Shown here: positions 1-7,678 of the stretch, in pieces
Numbering within the stretch: the first letter of the stretch is position 1
Layout: each line of letters starts with the position of its first letter
From: Sulfolobus sp. E5-1-F
GTDB taxonomy: Archaea; Thermoproteota; Thermoprotei_A; Sulfolobales; Sulfolobaceae
Length of the DNA: 64,000 nucleotides
Direction: 5' to 3'
NCBI RefSeq assembly: GCF_009601705.1
Contig: NZ_CP045687.1
Coordinates: 2,082,001 to 2,146,000 of the forward strand
Position numbers and translations under genes: made by a program
Notes under the pieces: model-generated
What the model was told of the DNA's origin: nothing
Seen by the model: only the letters and a program-made list of their open reading frames with translations
Database searches by the model: none

Positions 1-1503
1 AATGATAAAATTAAGATAGCATTACTCTTAGATGAGCTTGGAGTAGACTATATTGAAGGAGGATGGCCTGGATCTAATCCTAAAGATGAGGAGTTCTTTA
101 AAGAGATAAAGAAATACAAACTATCTAAATCTAGAATAGCAGCTTTTGGAAGTACTAAGAGAAAAGATGTTAGTGTGAAGGAAGATATTAGCCTTAATAG
201 TATAATAAAAGCAGATGTTGATGTTGCCGTAATATTCGGTAAGTCATGGTCACTACATGCTACTGAAGTCCTAAAGGTATCTAAGCAAGAAAATTTAGAT
301 ATAGTATATGATAGTATTAATTATTTGAAATCACATGGTCTTAAGGTGATATTTGATGCGGAGCATTTCTATCAGGGCTTTAAAGAAGATCCAGAATATG
401 CCCTCGAAGTAGTGAGAACTGCGGAGTCTGCTGGGGCCGATGTAATTACTTTAGCAGATACAAACGGTGGGACTCCACCATTTGAGGTTTATGATACAAC
501 AAAGAAAGTTAGAGAAGTACTACACGTTAAGTTAGGTATTCATGCTCACAATGATATAGGATGTGCAGTTGCTAATTCTTTGATGGCTATAAAGGCAGGA
601 GTTAGGCATGTCCAAGGAACAATAAATGGAATTGGTGAGAGAACTGGTAATGCTGACCTAATACAGATAATACCAACATTAATGTTAAAAATGGGATTTA
701 ATGCATTAAAGGGTAGGGATAGTTTAAGGAAATTAAGGGAGGTTTCAAGAATAGTATATGAAATACTAGGATTACCTCCTAATCCCTATCAACCTTATGT
801 TGGCGATAATGCTTTTGCACACAAGGCCGGCGTTCATGTTGATGCAGTAATGAAGGTACCCAGAGCATATGAACATATCGATCCTTCATTAGTAGGTAAT
901 GATAGAAAGTTTGTGATTTCAGAATTGTCAGGGACTGCTAATCTAGTCTCATATTTACAAGGAATAGGAGTAGTAGTAGACAAGAAAGATGAGAGGCTTA
1001 AGAAGGCTTTAAACAAGATTAAGGAACTTGAGGCTAAAGGATATAGTTTCGATGTTGGTCCTGCTTCTGCAATATTGATAGCACTAAAGGAGTTAGACAT
1101 GTATGAGAATTATATAAATCTAGAATATTGGAAAGTAATAAATGAGAGTAATGGTCTTTCAATAGGGATAGTTAAAGTTAATTCTCAGCTTGAAGTTGCT
1201 GAAGGGGTAGGTCCAGTAAACGCGATAGATCGAGCGCTAAGAATTGCACTTCAGCGGATATATCCAGAAATAGGCGAAGTTAAGTTAATAGACTATAGGG
1301 TTATATTGCCTAGTGAAGTTAAGAATACCGAGAGCGTTGTTAGGGTTACTATAGAATTTACCGATAATAAAATGAGTTGGAGGACAGAAGGAGTGTCTAA
1401 AAGTGTTGTGGAAGCTTCAGTAATGGCATTGGTAGATGGACTTGACTATTATCTACAATTAAAGAAGACATTAAAAACATCTGTGGATAATTATATTGCG
1501 TGA
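1..1503 (+). CDS. cimA: (R)-citramalate synthase, 5' end outside window
   Basis: This enzyme of the HMGL/LeuA family condenses acetyl-CoA with pyruvate to citramalate, the entry to threonine-independent isoleucine synthesis. The reading frame is open from base 1, so the start lies upstream; the GTG at 175 is internal. Near the left edge the residues EGGWPGSNPKD are characteristic of the citramalate synthase subgroup and differ from classic isopropylmalate synthases. The metal-binding His-Ala-His-Asn-Asp lies at bases 541-555 at the end of the TIM barrel. The last third (from about base 990) resembles the LeuA allosteric domain, so feedback control by isoleucine is likely. The stop overlaps the start of the next gene by four bases (GTGA). 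2-isopropylmalate synthase is the main alternative. Confidence 0.85.
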   Translation, partial: NDKIKIALLLDELGVDYIEGGWPGSNPKDEEFFKEIKKYKLSKSRIAAFGSTKRKDVSVKEDISLNSIIKADVDVAVIFGKSWSLHATEVLKVSKQENLDIVYDSINYLKSHGLKVIFDAEHFYQGFKEDPEYALEVVRTAESAGADVITLADTNGGTPPFEVYDTTKKVREVLHVKLGIHAHNDIGCAVANSLMAIKAGVRHVQGTINGIGERTGNADLIQIIPTLMLKMGFNALKGRDSLRKLREVSRIVYEILGLPPNPYQPYVGDNAFAHKAGVHVDAVMKVPRAYEHIDPSLVGNDRKFVISELSGTANLVSYLQGIGVVVDKKDERLKKALNKIKELEAKGYSFDVGPASAILIALKELDMYENYINLEYWKVINESNGLSIGIVKVNSQLEVAEGVGPVNAIDRALRIALQRIYPEIGEVKLIDYRVILPSEVKNTESVVRVTIEFTDNKMSWRTEGVSKSVVEASVMALVDGLDYYLQLKKTLKTSVDNYIA

Positions 1504-2408
1504 GTTGGGACCCTGGCGGATTAAACAAGAATACTAAAAATAAATTTTATGTTATTTTACGATTCTTAAGGATAGAACAGACTTTCTTTAGTTTACCTAT
1601 GGCCTATTTAGGAGCTTTCGTTGCAATTAGAGGAGTTCCTCCAATTTCAACGTTAATATTGATTTTTTTAGCTTTATTTTTCTTAAGAACTGCTGGGATG
1701 ACTAACGATAACTTAGCAGACGTGGAGATAGATGCGAAGAATCCCAGAACCAAGAATAGGCCTTTAGTAACTGGTGCGATAAAAATAAGCGAAGCAAAGG
1801 CTATGATTACTATTTCTCTGATTTTATTCTTTATTACTTCATATTTTGTTAATATCTGGGCATTCATCTTATCTCCGGTCGTAGCGGTAATAGTAATGTC
1901 ATACCCTTATATGAAAAGATATACTGCACTAGCTAACTATCATCTGGCATCAATCCAAGGATTAGCAGTATTTAGTGGTGCTGTAGCCGTATTGGGATTG
2001 TACTATGATTCTCTGGTTCAGATTCTTTTAAAAGTCCCATGGTTTTTCGTAATTGGGACAATTTTGTGGGCTGTAGGGTTCGATCTTTATAATCATATAC
2101 CCGATGCCGAATTTGATAAGGAGATGGGTTTACATAGTTTTGCTGTAGTACTAGGGAAATGGGCGTTAATATTTGCTGGTCTTAATCAACTATTCTCTGT
2201 AATACTCGATCTTCTAGGTGACCTATATTATGGATTAGGTCCAATAGCAATATTCGCAACTATCCTTCATGGTGTTATAATGGCATATGCGTATTATTTA
2301 GCATCACAGAAAAATGATTTCGGTAGAGCATTCTATTATAATATATATTCATCTATTGTGTTAGGACTAGGGGTTGATATAGATATCGTTCTAGGTATTC
2401 CATTTTAG
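1500..2408 (+). CDS. UbiA-family membrane prenyltransferase (MqnP-like)
   Basis: This is a polytopic membrane protein of 302 residues that transfers a prenyl chain to an acceptor. The first Asp-rich motif is seen as NDNLADVEIDAKNPRTKNRP (about residues 68-87), which binds the diphosphate through magnesium. A second motif, DLYNHIPDAEFDKE, lies around residues 199-212. The N-terminal pattern RIEQTFFSLPMAYLGA resembles the aromatic-ring prenyltransferases near menaquinone genes (TIGR01475/MqnP type) more than the lipid-forming DGGGP synthase. The GTG start overlaps the preceding stop, so the two genes are translationally coupled. Attachment of the isoprenoid tail of a Sulfolobus quinone such as caldariellaquinone is an inference from family and neighbours. 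Confidence 0.8.
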   Translation: MSWDPGGLNKNTKNKFYVILRFLRIEQTFFSLPMAYLGAFVAIRGVPPISTLILIFLALFFLRTAGMTNDNLADVEIDAKNPRTKNRPLVTGAIKISEAKAMITISLILFFITSYFVNIWAFILSPVVAVIVMSYPYMKRYTALANYHLASIQGLAVFSGAVAVLGLYYDSLVQILLKVPWFFVIGTILWAVGFDLYNHIPDAEFDKEMGLHSFAVVLGKWALIFAGLNQLFSVILDLLGDLYYGLGPIAIFATILHGVIMAYAYYLASQKNDFGRAFYYNIYSSIVLGLGVDIDIVLGIPF

Positions 2409-2449
2409 GAAAAAGTTAAAACCCCCTAATACAAAAAATAAAGTAGAGG

Positions 2450-2513
2450 TATCCAGGGACCTTAGGATAGATGAGAGGAACCCCTTGATATTTCCCCCCA
2501 GGGTCCCTGGATA
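2450..2513. repeat. 12-bp inverted repeat between convergent genes
   Basis: The arm at 2450-2461 (TATCCAGGGACC) is perfectly complementary to 2502-2513 (GGTCCCTGGATA), with a 40-base loop rich in purine or pyrimidine runs. It fills the gap between the convergent UbiA gene and the flavoprotein gene, beginning three bases beyond the latter's stop. Read on the minus strand, the hairpin is followed by a T-rich run (around 2431-2445), which fits a bidirectional terminator. A small structured RNA is the other possibility. Confidence 0.5.
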
Positions 2514-2515
2514 TC

Positions 2516-3418
2516 CTATAGGTTGTAAAGTATACCCATCTTTCCCTTTCTTAAAATGTAATATCTTTCTATAAATCTCTTCATCATTGCTCTTAGTTTC
2601 GATACTTTTACACTTTCAAAATTCCCATTCCACGGAACATTAGACCTTATATGTATAGCTTCTCCTCTACCAGTATCGATAATGTTAATGAAAAGAGGCT
2701 TAAAGCTTTCATTAATTTTTTTAGATAGCAACCTGCCTACATATATACCCTCTCTCATTGCTAACTCTCCTAACTTTGGATAATTCTTTATCATATCTCC
2801 AATTACGAAAACATCGTTCTTATATTCTAATTTGTCATTTATGGGTAAGAACTCTCCAATTACCTCATTAGGTTCACAAGCAGGAATTATATCATCAGAT
2901 TTTTCTGAAAGTCTTATTCCATGCTTCTCTAATAATTCAAGAACTTTAGTACTTACTTTTTCTCCTAACCATTTTAGGACCGGGCCGCTATAAGAGACTT
3001 CCTTATTCAGCTTTCTTAAATAAAAAGCCAATTGAATTCCAAGATACTCGTCTAGATAATTTTCTACACCTATGCTAACTCTATCCTTAACCATGATCTT
3101 TCTTATAACGTCTAATTGATGTTCTCTTTTGCACCCTAGAGCTAGGATTAATTTATACCCCTGAATCTCTGTGCCATTTTCAATTTTTACTGTTTTTCTT
3201 TCTAAATCAATTTCCTTCACCGTGCTTATTATGCTTGGTTTTATACTAGCAGTGTATCGAATATTTTTACCAAATACGAGCTTTTGGAGATATGCAGTAT
3301 AAAATACAAATTGTGCTTTATCAGCTATTAGTGTTTTATCTATATGTCTTGCTAATTCATAATATGCATTAAGCCCTGAGTATCCAGCGCCTACGATTAC
3401 GACTTTTCTGGTTTCCAT
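2516..3418 (-). CDS. FAD-dependent pyridine nucleotide-disulfide oxidoreductase-like protein
   Basis: This flavoprotein of 300 residues is related to type II NADH dehydrogenases and sulfide:quinone reductases. Residues 6-20 hold the N-terminal FAD Rossmann motif, VVIVGAGYSGLNAYY. Near residue 205 is the second FAD-binding signature, VFVIGD. The middle NAD(P)H-binding Rossmann fold normally carries another GxGxxG. Here the corresponding stretch (about residues 130-160, VSIGVENYLDEYLGIQLAFY) lacks it, and the protein is about 100 residues shorter than typical NDH-2. It may therefore use a different electron donor or be non-enzymatic. It is convergent with the UbiA gene and divergent from the MqnA-like gene. 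Confidence 0.65.
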   Translation of the reverse strand: METRKVVIVGAGYSGLNAYYELARHIDKTLIADKAQFVFYTAYLQKLVFGKNIRYTASIKPSIISTVKEIDLERKTVKIENGTEIQGYKLILALGCKREHQLDVIRKIMVKDRVSIGVENYLDEYLGIQLAFYLRKLNKEVSYSGPVLKWLGEKVSTKVLELLEKHGIRLSEKSDDIIPACEPNEVIGEFLPINDKLEYKNDVFVIGDMIKNYPKLGELAMREGIYVGRLLSKKINESFKPLFINIIDTGRGEAIHIRSNVPWNGNFESVKVSKLRAMMKRFIERYYILRKGKMGILYNL

Positions 3419-3494
3419 TTCGGTTATTAGTATAATCTTAATATTCCCTTTTAAAAGATAAGTTAAAATAATGGTTCAATAAAAGTTCTACTAT

Positions 3495-4157
3495 GTGAGG
3501 CTACGTCTAGGATACACGAATGAGAAAGAGTTAGAGGTTATAGGACCTCTATTAAGCAATGAAATCAATAGAAGTGTGGAATTAGAGCCTATGCGTGTTA
3601 AAGAAGACGAATTAAAGTTCAAACTTAAAGAGTTAGACTTAGCTTTTATACCCTTACCCTTAACACTTTTTTATGAAAATATAAGATTTATAAGTAATGG
3701 TGCATTTGTAACTACTAAAATTGGATTAAAGGTTACAAATAATAGATTTGATAGGTTGTGTATTAGTAGCTCGAATTCAACAGAGTATTATTTATTTAAA
3801 ATACTTACAAACTATAAAAACCCAATAGAGATAGTCAGAAGCGAGTCGTGTACTAGCACTGATGTATTAATAAGTTATGAGGATTACAATATTTCTTTAG
3901 ACGAACTTTGGAGAAAGAACTGCGGTGATCTTCCAATAGTCATAAGCTTAATTGGTTCGTTACTTCTAGATGAGCAAACTCTATCTAAAGTTAAAGTAAT
4001 TATTAGAGAAGCTGCATCTTTACAAGAGTCTAGGAGAAAAGTCTCACAGTATAGTAAAGAATTAGGCCTTAAAGGAAGACAAGCAGTAGAGTGTTTCTTC
4101 CAACTCTGTTTAAAAAAGGGTTTATGTAGGAGTATGATTTCTCCTCAGATTCTATGA
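3495..4157 (+). CDS. MqnA-like / DUF3834-type periplasmic-binding-fold protein
   Basis: This protein of 220 residues starts at GTG 3495; the overlapping ATG at 3493 is closed at once by TGA. Residues 45-80 (ELDLAFIPLPLTLFYE, then a segment with SNGAFVTTKIGLKV) follow the pattern of the MqnA/DUF178 family, where the first half contains a DxALVPS-like strand. This suggests a soluble two-lobe substrate-binding fold without a signal peptide. I believe this is the Sulfolobales family DUF3834, of unknown function. Neighbours are a UbiA prenyltransferase and a quinone-reductase-like flavoprotein, so a role in quinone metabolism is possible but unproven. Its 3' end overlaps a small gene on the opposite strand. 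Confidence 0.55.
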   Translation: MRLRLGYTNEKELEVIGPLLSNEINRSVELEPMRVKEDELKFKLKELDLAFIPLPLTLFYENIRFISNGAFVTTKIGLKVTNNRFDRLCISSSNSTEYYLFKILTNYKNPIEIVRSESCTSTDVLISYEDYNISLDELWRKNCGDLPIVISLIGSLLLDEQTLSKVKVIIREAASLQESRRKVSQYSKELGLKGRQAVECFFQLCLKKGLCRSMISPQIL

Positions 4158-4315
4158 AAATTCTTAGTTTTTCTGGTTAATACAAACATTGCTGCAGCTA
4201 TGAAAATTGAGTTAACAGTTAATGCATATTGTAGTGCCTCATTATTTATTTTGATTGAAAAAAGTGATATTGATAACAAGATGAGTGTTATATAGATGAG
4301 TAGTGTAACTTTCAT
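4145..4315 (-). CDS. small two-helix membrane protein, 56 aa
   Basis: This short reading frame starts at an ATG (4315) and codes for 56 residues: a hydrophobic helix at residues 3-20, a short polar turn (KINNEALQY), a second hydrophobic helix at about 31-46 and a basic tail. A TATA-like sequence on the minus strand at 4337-4342 sits about 25 bases before the start, as expected for a leaderless Sulfolobus gene. The last 13 bases overlap the 3' end of the convergent MqnA-like gene. No family is recognised. The promoter position and the amphipathic layout support a real gene. Confidence 0.55.
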   Translation of the reverse strand: MKVTLLIYITLILLSISLFSIKINNEALQYALTVNSIFIAAAMFVLTRKTKNFHRI

Positions 4316-4344
4316 ATTTAATTATATGTAGAATCTAATATAGA

Positions 4345-4371
4345 GTAATCTTAGGTAAGTCCTAATATTAC
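4345..4371. repeat. imperfect inverted repeat upstream of methyltransferase gene
   Basis: GTAAT-C-TTAGG pairs with CCTAA-T-ATTAC around a five-base loop, with one mismatch. It lies between the divergent starts of the small membrane protein (4315) and the methyltransferase (4427), partly over the minus-strand promoter. It could be an operator, or it could be chance in AT-rich DNA. Confidence 0.3.
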
Positions 4372-4426
4372 CTTATGCCTAGATAACGATAAGAATATTA
4401 AACGTCAAACTTGTATTACACTTAAG

Positions 4427-5533
4427 TTGAGTGAGATAGTAAAGTTTTTGGCTACTGTATTATATTACGTGGAAAAGAAGAATTTTCCTTTAGCAGTTGC
4501 ATTTAAACGAGCATATCTATACAACAAGCCAAGGAAGATAGATTCTAATCTTTTATACGATTATAGTAAAAGGTTAATACTATCGTACTATGCCTTACCT
4601 CAAGGCAAAAGGTCATTTAAGGTAAGATATTGGCTTGAAAATAAGGAAAATATCGAAATTAAGTTTCCTAACTGGATGGAGGAGAAACTATCCACATTAT
4701 TAGATATTAAAGCTCTAAAGGGAAAATTAAAGGAAAGATGGGTGTGGGCTCGTATAAATCTCCTCAAGACCGATATTGATAAAATATATAGAGAGTTGGA
4801 GGGTAAAAATATAGAATTTGAGTCCGATAAGGATTTTTATTATATGATAAAGATTAAAAAGTCATCAGTGAGATTATCTTCTTTGAGCATAGTTAAAGAT
4901 TGTAAATTAATAATTCACGATAAAGGTAGTTCTTTAGTGGTAGAGGCGCTTAAGCCAGAGATTGGTGAAAAAGTGGTTGATCTATCTTCAGCACCAGGGA
5001 TTAAAGCTTCTTTATACATGATGCTCACGGAAAACAGAGCTGAAATTTTCCTAGCGGACGTTGATTTTAAGAGGTTACTGAAAGAGTATAGTTTGTTAAA
5101 ACGATGTGGAGTAGATTTAAGTAAGATTCATATAATATATCAAGACTCCACAAAAAATAGTGTCATAAGATCAGATAAGATATTGTTAGATGCACCATGC
5201 TCCTCCTCCGGGATGATAAATAATGATCCTTCTATTTTATTGAAATTATGGGATAATGAAAAAATAGAAAGATTTGCTAAATTACAGAAATCTTTACTAA
5301 GTGAATCATTAAAGATTACTGCAAATAAGCTTGTTTATGCAGTATGTTCGTTGTTTCCAGAAGAGGGTGAAAAAGTAATAGAAGATTATTATGAAATTGC
5401 TGAGAAGCCATTCTCTAATTATCAATCCGGTTATTCATTATTTAAGGTAGGAGAGAAATCTAATAGGACTTTTCCTCATACTGATTCGACTGAAGGGTTC
5501 TTTATATCAACTTTAAATTTGACCAAATTATAA
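4427..5533 (+). CDS. RNA cytosine-C5 methyltransferase (NOL1/NOP2/Sun family)
   Basis: This SAM-dependent enzyme methylates cytosine C5 in rRNA or tRNA. The 368-residue protein has an N-terminal RNA-binding part (1 to about 165) and a Rossmann methyltransferase domain. Seen there are the SAM-binding motif I, VDLSSAPGIKAS (about residues 184-195), then LADVDFKR, the motif IV DAPCSSSGM with the product-release cysteine, and motif VI YAVCSLFPEEGE with the catalytic cysteine. The TTG start is followed at once by a conserved-looking helix. It lies directly upstream of the ups pilus genes but ends 47 bases before them, and upsX has its own TATA box. The exact RNA target cannot be told from the sequence. 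Confidence 0.8.
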   Translation: MSEIVKFLATVLYYVEKKNFPLAVAFKRAYLYNKPRKIDSNLLYDYSKRLILSYYALPQGKRSFKVRYWLENKENIEIKFPNWMEEKLSTLLDIKALKGKLKERWVWARINLLKTDIDKIYRELEGKNIEFESDKDFYYMIKIKKSSVRLSSLSIVKDCKLIIHDKGSSLVVEALKPEIGEKVVDLSSAPGIKASLYMMLTENRAEIFLADVDFKRLLKEYSLLKRCGVDLSKIHIIYQDSTKNSVIRSDKILLDAPCSSSGMINNDPSILLKLWDNEKIERFAKLQKSLLSESLKITANKLVYAVCSLFPEEGEKVIEDYYEIAEKPFSNYQSGYSLFKVGEKSNRTFPHTDSTEGFFISTLNLTKL

Positions 5534-5553
5534 ATTCACCTTGCTCTCCGTAT

Positions 5554-5562
5554 TTTTATAAA
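5554..5562 (+). promoter_or_regulatory. TATA box of upsX
   Basis: TTTTATAAA begins 26 bases before the upsX ATG at 5580, the standard spacing for a leaderless transcript. No ANTTTC damage-response hexamer was found in the hundred bases upstream on this strand. Confidence 0.55.
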
Positions 5563-5579
5563 GGATTAAAAAAGAATGT

Positions 5580-7652
5580 ATGGAAATTCCATATTTTATA
5601 CATTATCAGAAATTAGATTTAAATTTTATCTCAAAATTTAATTGTTGGTTTGAATTAAAGGATGACGATTACGTCCAGTTGATGTGTAACGTTTTACGTC
5701 AACCATCAATTACTATTAATGAGTCTGGAATAAAAATGAGTGATAATAAATGGATTTACAGAAAGGGCAACTTTCTCGTTATGGTTGAGGACGATAAGGA
5801 GACGATAATTAGGAAAGATGAAAACGAAAACGTAGTAGATTATATTATGTATAATGATAGTGAATTTTATCCAATCTATCTAAGGGGAAGAAAATATTAC
5901 TTGAATGGAGAAGAGTATGAGAAATATGTATCTTATCTAGATAAAAAAATTTTGATAGGGAAACATAAGCTAACCATAATATTAGGAAACAAACAGCTGG
6001 ATGTGGATCGTGGAGACCAAATATATGTTTCAAGATATTATATTTCTGTAACATATGATAGCGGTACTAAAGTTATTGATAGGGAAGGTAATGCATTATA
6101 TTTTAATTTTAAAGGAGATTATCTAGGTTTTATTCAATCCTATGGTAATATATATAGGTCAAGTGAAGGAATAATAGTCTCTTCTAAGAAAGGAAATATT
6201 GGAATATGTATCGATAATGCATATTTAATTGGAGAGTTTTCTGGAGGATTGCTAATTTTGTGTGGTGAAAGCTTGAAGCAGTATTATAATACTGGTTGGA
6301 GAGAGATTGAGAGAAATATAGAGTCAGAGTTATTCGTTAACTCAAATAAAAACTTGCTTGGAATTCTAAAGAATGGTAAACTTTATATTTTTGATAATAA
6401 TTTTCATAAAATATCCATTTTTGATAATGTAATTTCATTCAATTTTAACTCTAAAAGGATTTATCTGGTATCTAGTGATGGAATTATTGGAATAGCCAAA
6501 TTCGAAGGGAATTATAAACCGATCAAAATTATAAATAGAAACAATAGTATCCAGAATCCAATTATTCTACAAGTTGACGAACATTATTTCCACAATTTTA
6601 ATATAAAAAATGGAAAGGTATTAGATATTAAGGTTAGTGAAGATAAAAGGAAAATTGTATTAATAGAACCTTTTGAATATACTAAAGGTTTGCTAGAAAT
6701 CTCTGCTGGAAATTTATTCTTCTCTTTTATGCATACTATTCCTTATACTTCTCAACTCCCAAAAATCGAATTCTCCGATGTGAAGATACTTGCAGCAGAT
6801 GAAGGGGGAACATTAATTGGCAATCCAAACAAGAATGCGTTATTAGTGTTTAATATTAAATATTCCATTCCTACTAGATCTCAAATAACGTTTACAGTAG
6901 AGGCTCTAAGTCAAACATTTAAGTTTACTACTATGGAAAATCATGGCGAGAAATTACTTGAAATACCGCTAAGTATTAGTAATTTAAAGCTCCCAGATGT
7001 TCAGGTTAAGGTTTACGTTAATGTAGATGAGCGATTAGTTATGTCATTAGAATTTTTAGCACCTATAGAAATAGCTAGGAAGGAGGCTAATTTGAATAGA
7101 AGCAAAATTATAATTATAAATAATAGTATTGAGAAGGAAATTGCTATAGTAAAAAACGAAATTTTTGAATGGAAGGAGTTATTCGAATACCCTTTAGAAT
7201 ATACAGGGATATTATTTGGAAAAGTAGGTGAAGAAATTGAAGTTGATGGTGAAAAGATAATCGTAAAAGACGGATATAATTTGATCAAGATTGTAAAAAA
7301 TAGTGGAAGTTATGTTAGAGAATACTTGTTAATTGGTGTTAAAAACCCCATTAAATCAGTCAACGCTGAGTTGAAAGGAGATTATCTAATAATAAAAATA
7401 AATATGGAGCCTAATATTCCTTTTGAGTTATTTTACGGACCTCACTCATTTAGGGGTATATCTAAAGAAGTAAATCATATTGTTTTTCCGATAGAGCCTA
7501 CATATAATTCAATAAAAATCAGCGCTTATTCGTATGGTTTTAAGTGGGAGTCACGATATGATTTAGGTAATATTATTAACTTATCAATCTCTATAGCTTT
7601 AAGTGAAGCAATGACTATTAAGGAAATTTTGAGTAATTTCGGTATTGTCTGA
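5580..7652 (+). CDS. upsX: UpsX, large protein of the UV-inducible pilus operon, function unknown
   Basis: This soluble-looking protein of 690 residues has no signal peptide, no membrane segment and no nucleotide-binding motif. Residues 1 to about 330 are a succession of short beta strands with repeated aromatic and Lys/Asp turns, suggesting a beta-propeller or beta-sandwich array. Residues 400-690 look like several immunoglobulin-like beta domains. The name rests on position: it is directly upstream of the pilus ATPase in the upsX-E-F-A-B order described for Sulfolobus. Published work on the ups operon reports UV induction; to my knowledge deletion does not abolish pili, so its role is open. 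Codon use is as AT-rich as the neighbours. Confidence 0.8.
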   Translation: MEIPYFIHYQKLDLNFISKFNCWFELKDDDYVQLMCNVLRQPSITINESGIKMSDNKWIYRKGNFLVMVEDDKETIIRKDENENVVDYIMYNDSEFYPIYLRGRKYYLNGEEYEKYVSYLDKKILIGKHKLTIILGNKQLDVDRGDQIYVSRYYISVTYDSGTKVIDREGNALYFNFKGDYLGFIQSYGNIYRSSEGIIVSSKKGNIGICIDNAYLIGEFSGGLLILCGESLKQYYNTGWREIERNIESELFVNSNKNLLGILKNGKLYIFDNNFHKISIFDNVISFNFNSKRIYLVSSDGIIGIAKFEGNYKPIKIINRNNSIQNPIILQVDEHYFHNFNIKNGKVLDIKVSEDKRKIVLIEPFEYTKGLLEISAGNLFFSFMHTIPYTSQLPKIEFSDVKILAADEGGTLIGNPNKNALLVFNIKYSIPTRSQITFTVEALSQTFKFTTMENHGEKLLEIPLSISNLKLPDVQVKVYVNVDERLVMSLEFLAPIEIARKEANLNRSKIIIINNSIEKEIAIVKNEIFEWKELFEYPLEYTGILFGKVGEEIEVDGEKIIVKDGYNLIKIVKNSGSYVREYLLIGVKNPIKSVNAELKGDYLIIKINMEPNIPFELFYGPHSFRGISKEVNHIVFPIEPTYNSIKISAYSYGFKWESRYDLGNIINLSISIALSEAMTIKEILSNFGIV

Positions 7653-7663
7653 GTGTATTTTTT
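7635..7663 (+). promoter_or_regulatory. putative UV-responsive promoter of upsE
   Basis: AATTTC at 7635-7640 matches the ANTTTC hexamer reported upstream of DNA-damage-induced Sulfolobus genes. It is followed by a TATA-like GTATTTTTT at about 7654-7662, some 26 bases before the upsE ATG at 7679. The hexamer lies in the last codons of upsX. The match is short and could be chance. Confidence 0.4.
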
Positions 7664-7678
7664 CGTATCATCAATATT

